A stretch of DNA of 64,000 nucleotides from positions 1 through 64,000 of the forward strand of contig JAUPTC010000263.1 of the NCBI GenBank assembly GCA_030762895.1. The letters run 5' to 3'. The DNA comes from Sophora flavescens. Taxonomy: Eukaryota; Streptophyta; Magnoliopsida; Fabales; Fabaceae. Position numbers and translations under genes: made by a program. Below, one piece after another: positions 58,136-64,000 of the stretch. Under the pieces are notes generated by a model. That model saw only the letters and a list, made by a program, of their open reading frames with translations, was not told the DNA's origin and ran no database searches. The stretch's first letter is position 1, and each line of letters starts with the position of its first letter.

Positions 58136-59060
58136 TTCCCTCCCCTCTTGAGAATAATTCGACCTCGAATTCATTGCCTTTGAGAATGCAAATCTTCCAT
58201 CCTCCAGGGTTTCAAACACAAACCTCTTTTGAATCCATGAGGCCAACTTCTCTTAGGGTAAACTCTTGACTTCCTTCAAAATAGAATCATCACCTCTAGG
58301 CAAAGATAGGAACAACACCTTGATTTCTTTTATAACTGAGACTCTCCATTTCTTTTTCAACCTTTGCCTCATTCTTTTGTTGTTGCTCTTTGCTTTTTGT
58401 GGTTTGGCCTTCACAATTCTTTTCTTCGAGACCTGGGGAGAAATGTTAGATCGTGAACCAAAGTAGAAGAATCCCAACATTTGTACCCACAAGCTAATCT
58501 GAAGAAGGTACTAGAAGTAATAGATTGCCACTTGACTTCCCAAATGGTTGAGGACTTATTTTTCGGCTTTAGGGGAAGCCATTTTTGGTGTCTTCATCTC
58601 TTTATTTCCTCTTGCAATTCAACTCCAATTGATACTTTGCATTAACCGTTGGGAATTTCATTTTCAATTTCCTTGAATGGCTTGCAAAGATTCCTTTGGA
58701 ATCACGTCTTGATTTCAATGAATGTCTTGCAAGCTTCCTTTGAAGGAACACACTTTCGACTTCCTTCAAGAATCAACACAACTAGGCAAAGAATTAGTAA
58801 TAGCATCAAAAAACAAGCATTCAAGTTTGTTTCTTTCCGCCTCACTTTCTTTTGCTCTCTTCTTTTCTTCAACCATTTTCTTCTTGACATCTTGCTTCCA
58901 TTTTGAAATCTGTCTTTTCATTTTCTCCTCTTTTCCTCTTTCCTTTTTTCATACTCTTTATTCTCCCTTTAAAATTCTCTATCGCATCTCTCATATCTCC
59001 TTCCTCCATGCCTCCTCCTTTTTATTTCTACTAGCTTGTCAAGTCACGATGAACTTATCC
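58136..59060 (-). pseudogene. Internal coding remnants of the family B-like element
   Basis: The minus strand carries, in broken frames, a segment related to DKLVEIKRRRHGG near 59030, a Lys/Glu/Arg-rich stretch, a PSKEACKTF motif near 58715, a KVLFLSLPRGDDS segment near 58300 and a polyprotein-end motif near 58155. No protease, RT or integrase is visible. Confidence 0.55.
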
Positions 59061-59548
59061 AGCTTCTTTGAAATCTTTCCATTTCCCGAGGAATAAATGG
59101 GCACTTGATATGTGATGGGAAGAAGAATTTTTTGAAAAAAAAATCGAAGAACAAAATCAAAAGTCACTCTAGGAAGGATGGCTCTAGTACCAAATGATAT
59201 GATCAAAAACATCATGTAAATTTCGGATCTATCCTTGAGTAAACAATAAAAATTATAGAAGATGAAATACAAAATTGGATAAGATGAGAAATGGGAGGTA
59301 GGCGCCACAAATCAAGTGGATTTGATAAGCCAGAGTGAGGTGCATGCAAGAATCTTGGATTCTTGATAAGAACAAGGGTGGTTCAATAGAAGAACCCTAG
59401 AGAGAACACTCTCACAATTGGTAAAAACCAAATTGAACATCAGATTTTTTTAATTAATCCACTAAGTGACTAAATTAAAACAACTAATGAAAACTAAGTG
59501 GATAATAAAAGTGGTTCATGACTAAAAGGAGTTTCCTAGGCATGCAAG

Positions 59549-60665
59549 TGATATGAGCCCAATTTGGAGTATGGTTCAAGAAGCTTATCAAGGACTTGGT
59601 GGGCCAATTACAAATGTTACAACCAAGAAAGCCCCAAACAAGTGTTAATTCAAACTATGGTTCTCTTCATGGAAGCAGGCTCAAATGCAAGATTGGATGG
59701 AATGAAGCCCAAATTATTAACTTTCATTATCCAACTAAAGGATCCATGACAAGAGGGCGTGCAACATGAAGAAGAGTCAATTTTAGTTGTTTGTTTTAAT
59801 TCAATAAGTGTAAATGGGTTTTATGAGTGAGCCCAATTACTAAGTGATGTTTTTGGGGCAGCCCACTTGTAATCCATGATGGAAAACGAATTTGTCTTAG
59901 TAGGAGGAATCTTTAGCTTGCATGCTATAAGAACTCCCTAAACTAGTGTGTTGATATTTTGATAAATTGTATAAATTATGGGGGGTTACACTTTTAATGT
60001 GAGAAGCAAGTGTAACCACCACATAATGGGGGGATGAAGAGTCAAGAGAGAGGGGGGCGTAACCTTCATAGTCTTATGGCTGAGTTGAATGATTTGGTGG
60101 CTTCATTATGGGGTTTTTAAGCAAATTAACTCATGTTATGATGTCCCGAGTTAAGAAGGGATTAGTGAGTCATTTAGTGACATGATTGTGGGGGTTATGA
60201 TCTCTTTGGGAAGCCAAAAGTTGGCAGGGATTAGTGAGTCATTTAGTGACATAATTAGGCTATTCAAGTGGAGGTTTCATTTTATCTTTGGATGCCAAGA
60301 GTTTGGCTGCCATACTATATGTAAAACGAAAATTCATATGAAATAACAAGTTTGATGTTGTTGGAATTTATCCAAATTAGTGAGAAGTGTTTCTCCTAAG
60401 TTCTTGGTTGAACCAAGATTGAGTTCTTATCAAGAATCTCCAAATTCTTGTGGCGAACATCACTTGGCTTATCAAACAATTTCCATTGTTTGTGGCGCCT
60501 TCATCATCTCTATCTCGTCCACTTTCTTCTTTCTTCTTCAACTTTTGTTTTGTTACTTAAATCTGAAATTGATTTGGTCTTTGTTCTTGAACCAAAGTGG
60601 CACAACACTAAACGAATTTCAATCAAAAAGATCATTTCAAGGCAACCACAAGTTGGTTGTCATCA
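59549..60665 (+). mobile_element. Family A LTR (subfamily A2), long form
   Basis: It begins TGATATGAGCCCAATTTGG and ends GTTGGTTGTCATCA. At 1117 bp it is longer than its relatives, partly because GGGATTAGTGAGTCATTTAGTGACAT occurs twice (near 60157 and 60227). The flanks GCAAG and GAAAC do not match and no PBS follows, so it is not a clean solo LTR. Its second hairpin has the longest stem, CAAACAAT/ATTGTTTG (60473-60492). Confidence 0.8.
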
Positions 60666-61094
60666 GAAACAGTGTCAAATGAAGGCCATCACATGGAGGA
60701 GGCGCAACTTGCATAAAAAAAAGGGGGCAGCCAAGTTATTTTATTTTAATTGATTAAAAGTGCAAATGACCAATTGATTTATTTGGGACCAAGGCACTAA
60801 GTTATTTTAGTTCCTTTGGTGTGTTTAATCCACTTCAAGTGGTTGTGTGGCGCAAGGAGCTGGGGGTCCCACACCTGTCAACAACTCTTTTTGTAGTTTG
60901 AATGAATCGATAAACTTGCTTCCAAAGAATGACAAAGAGAATCAAAGCAATCAAGGCAAAAAGGAGTTACACAAGACAAGATGATGAATGTTCCAATCAA
61001 GGCAAAAAAGGAGTTACACCAGACAAGGTAATGAAAGCTCCAATCAAGGCAAAAAAAAAAAAGGAGTTACACAAGACAAGGAGATTATTGCTCC
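60666..61094. other. Unassigned sequence with a 47-bp triple repeat
   Basis: The first 280 bases show no gene or known repeat. From 60948 to 61094 three copies (starts 60948, 60994, 61041) share CAATCAAGGCAAAA and AGGAGTTACACAAGACAAG. The A run inside grows from 5 to 12 across the copies. Confidence 0.5.
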
Positions 61095-61229
61095 ATGACA
61101 CCTAAAAACGTGTCCGGGGTAAGAAGTTTCCATGGTTTTGCCAGTTTCTATAGAGGGTTTGTTAAGGATTTTAGTCTTATTGATGCACCTCTTAATGAAA
61201 TTGTTAAAATGGAAAATACAAAAACATAA
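61095..61229 (+). pseudogene. Reverse-transcriptase remnant (Ty3/gypsy)
   Basis: Forty-four codons read MTPKNVSGVRSFHGFASFYR and then GFVKDFSLIDAPLNEIVK. This is the well-conserved stretch between the RT palm/thumb and RNase H in plant Ty3/gypsy polymerases. It is the only RT-derived sequence I find in the window. No RT catalytic motif lies upstream, so it is an isolated fragment. Confidence 0.8.
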
Positions 61230-61299
61230 GTCACAACCCAGGTTCCATTCGAAAAATCAAGAAATGGCCCCTTTCACCATCAAGGCACTATCACCTAAC

Positions 61300-62466
61300 T
61301 AGGGCCAATTTTGAACTTCTTTGGTCCTAATGGAGCCCAAATGGACTTGTTTGATCCTAATAGAGTCAAATCGACTTGTTAGGAACTAATTGGGCCAATT
61401 GGCCCGATGGCTGATTGTCCTTCTTTGGTCCTAATGGAACCCAAATGGACTAGTTTGATCCTAATAGAGCCCAAATGGACTTTTTAGGTCATATAGGACC
61501 TAGCTGGGCCAATTTGTACTTCCTTTGGTCCTAATGGAGGCCAAATGGACTTGTATGATCCTAATAGGGCCGAAATCGACTTGTTAGGACCTAATTGGGC
61601 CAGTGGCCCGATCGACTAATTGTACTTCTTTGATCCTAATGGAGCCCAAATGGAGTTGTTTGATCCTAATAGAGCCCAAATCGACATTGTTAGGACCTAC
61701 TGGGCCAATTGCCCCAATATGACCCATTGTACTTCTTTCGTCCTAATGGAGCCCAAATGGACTTGTTTGATCCTAATAGAGCCCAAATGTACTTTTTTGG
61801 TCATATAGGACATATCTGGGCCAATTTGTACTTCTTTGGTCCTAATGGAGCCCAAATGGACTTGTTAGGGGCCAATTGCCCCGATTGGGCCCAATTGTAC
61901 TTCTTTTGACCTAATGGAGCCCAAATGGACTTGTTTTGATCCTAATTGAGCCCAAATATACTTTTTAAGTCATATAGGACCCAACAGGCTAATTTGAACT
62001 TCTTTGGTCTTAATGGATCCCAAATGGACTAGTTTTGATCCTAATTGAGCCGAAATCGACTAGTTAGGACCTAATCGGCCCATTGGGCCCGATCAGCCCA
62101 ATTGTACATCTTTGGTCCTAATGGAGCCCAAATGGACTTGTTTGATCCTAATAGAGCCCAAATGGACTTTTTTAGGTCATATAGGACCTAATCAGGCCAA
62201 TTTGTACTTCTTTGGTCCTAATGGAACTCAATTGGACTTGTTTGATCCTAATAGAGCCGAAATTGACTTTTAGGACCTAATTGGGCCAATTGCCCCGATC
62301 AGCCCAATTATACTTCTTTGGTCCTAATGGAGCCCAAATGGAGTTGTTTGATCCTAATAGAGCCCAAATTGACTTTTTAGGTCAAATGGGACCTAACTGG
62401 GCCAATTTGTACTTCTTTGGACCTAATGGAGCCCAAATGGACTTGTTTGATCCCAACCAGAGCCCA
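61300..62466. repeat. Alternating-monomer minisatellite, segment 1
   Basis: Monomers start TTCTTTGGTCCTAATGGAGC and share CAAATGGACTTGTTTGATCC. One type (about 107 bp) continues AAATCGACTTGTTAGGACC and ends with GGCCCAATTGTAC. The other (about 99 bp) continues GGACTTTTTAGGTCATATAGG and ends GGGCCAATTTGTAC. They mostly alternate, giving a dimer of about 206 bp. Each monomer itself begins with two related 30-bp halves. ORFs across it are spurious. Confidence 0.9.
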
Positions 62467-62471
62467 AATAG

Positions 62472-63302
62472 TGATATGAGCCAAGGGGCAAGTAAACTTT
62501 TCAACAAGAATGATTTGAGCCCAATGAAGACCATGGATCAAGAAGAACTACAAGGACTTGGTGGGCCTAAGACAAGAGCTAAAGTCAAGAAAGCCCCAAA
62601 AAGTTATAAACCAAATAGTGTCAACCTTGATGGAAATAAGCCCAAGTTCAAGCTTTAATGGGAGGGGGGCCAAAATGCTTACTTATCTCATCCATCTTGA
62701 TGACCCATGATGGTTTGGAAGCCCACTTCTCTAAAGTAGTATTTTATAGTTTATTTTAATTCAATAAAAGTGTAATAAATTTTGGACGGTGCACATGTTT
62801 ATTATGCTTGTGTGGATGGTGCACATGTTAATTATCTTGTGTGGACGGTGCACATGTTAATTTTGCTGTGTGGACGGTGCACATGTTAATTATGCTTGTG
62901 TGGGCGATGCGCATGTTAATTGGGAGGGCAACCTTTTGCTTGCATGCCTAGGAAACTCCTTTTTAGTCATGAACCACTTTTCCTATATGTATGCATCTAG
63001 AAACATGAATAGAAAAAAAACTTGGATGTTGAATTTGGATTGATTCCAATTGTGAGGGTTTTGTCTCTCTTTGGTTCGGATTGAGCCACCCTCGATCTTA
63101 TCAAGAATCCAAGATTCTTGTGGCGATCTTCACTAGGCTTATCAAATCCCCTTGGATTTGTGGCGCCATTCCACCCCTAATCTTCACCCATTTGCTTGTT
63201 TCTTTCTTTCTAAGTTATGAACACAATTCTGGTTGGTTTAAAATGAATGAAAAATTCAACCTAAGATCATCAAAAGGTAACCTATCCATTTGGTTGTCAT
63301 CA
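62472..63302 (+). mobile_element. Solo LTR with perfect target-site duplication (831 bp)
   Basis: It begins TGATATGAGCCAAGGGGC and ends TTGTCATCA, flanked by AATAG at 62467-62471 and 63303-63307. It carries the 30-bp minisatellite (62780-62920) and is the dispersed relative of the LTRs at 42780-45408. Together with the minisatellite on both sides this gives the clearest integration event of the window. Confidence 0.95.
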
Positions 63303-63307
63303 AATAG

Positions 63308-64000
63308 ACTTGTTAGAAACTAATTGGGCCAATCACCTTGAGTGGCCCAATTGTGTACTCTTTCGTCCTAATGGATCCCAAATGGACTTGTTTGATATAT
63401 GGACTTTTTAGGTCATATAGGACCTAACTAGGTCAATTTGGACTTCTTTGGTACTAATGGAGCCCAAATGGACTTGTTTGTTCCTAATAGAACCGAAATC
63501 GACTTGTTATTACCTAATTGGGCAAATTTCCCGATCGCCCAATTGTAATTTTTGTCCCAATGGAGCCCAAATGGACTTGTTTGATCCTAATAGAGCCCAA
63601 ATCGACTTGTTAGGAACTTATTGGGCAATTGCCTTGAGTGGCCCAATTGTAATTCTTTCGTCCTAATGGAGCCCAAATGGACTTGTTTGATCCTAATAGA
63701 CTCGAGATGGACTTTTTAGGTCATATAGGACGTAATTGGGCCAATTTGTACTTCTTAGTTCCTAATGGGGCCCAAATGGACTTGTTTCATCCTAATAGTG
63801 CCCAAATGGACTTGTTATAAACTAATTGGGTCAATTGCCTAGAGTGGCCCAATTGTACTTCTTTCGTCCTAATGGAGCCGAAATGGACTTGTTTGATCCT
63901 AATAGAGCCAAGATGAACTTTTTAGGTCATATAGGACCTAACTAGGCCAATTTGAACTTCTTTGGTCCTAAGGGAGCCCAAATGGACTTGTTTGATCCAA
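63308..64000. repeat. Alternating-monomer minisatellite, segment 2
   Basis: The array continues from the monomer that the solo LTR split (ACTTGTTAG...) to the window end. Some monomers have lost parts of the TTTGATCC half (near 63390). Confidence 0.9.

Larger units (their letters stand above)
57618..59548 (-). mobile_element. Family B-like element, minus strand, with chimeric LTR
   Basis: On the minus strand: 5' LTR 59548-59195 (truncated), PBS complement 59192-59181, internal 59194-58136, 3' LTR 58135-57618. The LTR ends match family B (TGATGCAAACC and ATCATATCA-like), but the middle carries the 30-bp minisatellite otherwise found in family A LTRs. The polypurine tract CTCAAGAGGGGAGGGAA precedes the 3' LTR. 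Confidence 0.78.

Noticed and set aside
60666..60947. Possible host exon in the unassigned stretch
   Set aside because: No frame longer than about 30 codons has recognisable similarity, and it is flanked by an LTR and pol remnants. I leave it unassigned.
61620..62658. Repetitive ORFs reading FFGPNGAQMDLFDPNRAQ
   Set aside because: They follow the monomers of the alternating minisatellite, and frame changes track monomer length. No start context or conserved domain supports a protein.

Overview
The window is plant nuclear DNA made almost entirely of transposable elements and tandem repeats; I find no host gene, rRNA or tRNA gene. Evidence for a plant: LTR retrotransposons with primer-binding sites matching the 3' end of plant initiator-Met tRNA (TGGTATCAAAGC, TGGTATCTAGAGCC), Ty3/gypsy-type Gag, retropepsin and reverse-transcriptase pieces, and a decayed CACTA (En/Spm) transposon with TNP2-type transposase domains. 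The repeat density suggests a large, repeat-rich, probably eudicot genome; the species cannot be told from this sequence.

Region 1 (1-29035) is a head-to-tail array of one non-autonomous LTR retrotransposon. Fourteen complete units (1885-1955 bp) and two partial ones each contain an LTR (about 975 bp, TGATATGAGCC...TTGTCATCA), a primer-binding site, and an internal part of about 945 bp with a single ORF of about 306 codons. Neighbouring units share LTRs. LTR limits are confirmed by solo LTRs with 5-bp target-site duplications elsewhere in the window. Four units (7, 8, 12, 13) keep the ORF open; most others differ by one-base indels.

Region 2 (29036-33665) is a scrambled cluster of a second LTR family (family B, TGATGCAAACC...ATCATATCA), including an inverted LTR pair, a minus-strand family A element and a partial internal region. 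Region 3 (33666-38001) is the best-preserved element: two LTRs, PBS and an intact Gag-retropepsin ORF, but no RT, RNase H or integrase. Region 4 (38002-51871) is a 33-bp minisatellite (GGATCC, CCATGG and GTTAAC in each unit) split by nested insertions: a family A element containing a solo LTR and a complete minus-strand element, a solo LTR inside a solo LTR, and a family B element with a protease-only ORF. Region 5 (51872-57390) is a 3'-truncated CACTA element. Region 6 (57391-61229) holds truncated LTR elements and a small RT remnant. Region 7 (61300-64000) is a second minisatellite with alternating monomers of about 107 and 99 bp, interrupted by a solo LTR with a perfect AATAG duplication.

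No element here could transpose alone: each lacks RT and integrase, so mobilisation would have needed a partner elsewhere. The most interesting signal is a twin hairpin in every LTR family, framed both times by CTTATCAA...TTGTGGCG, whose second stem differs in sequence between families while pairing is kept. The left end of the array and two short patches (7285-7495, 23021-23125) carry error patterns that may come from sequencing or assembly.
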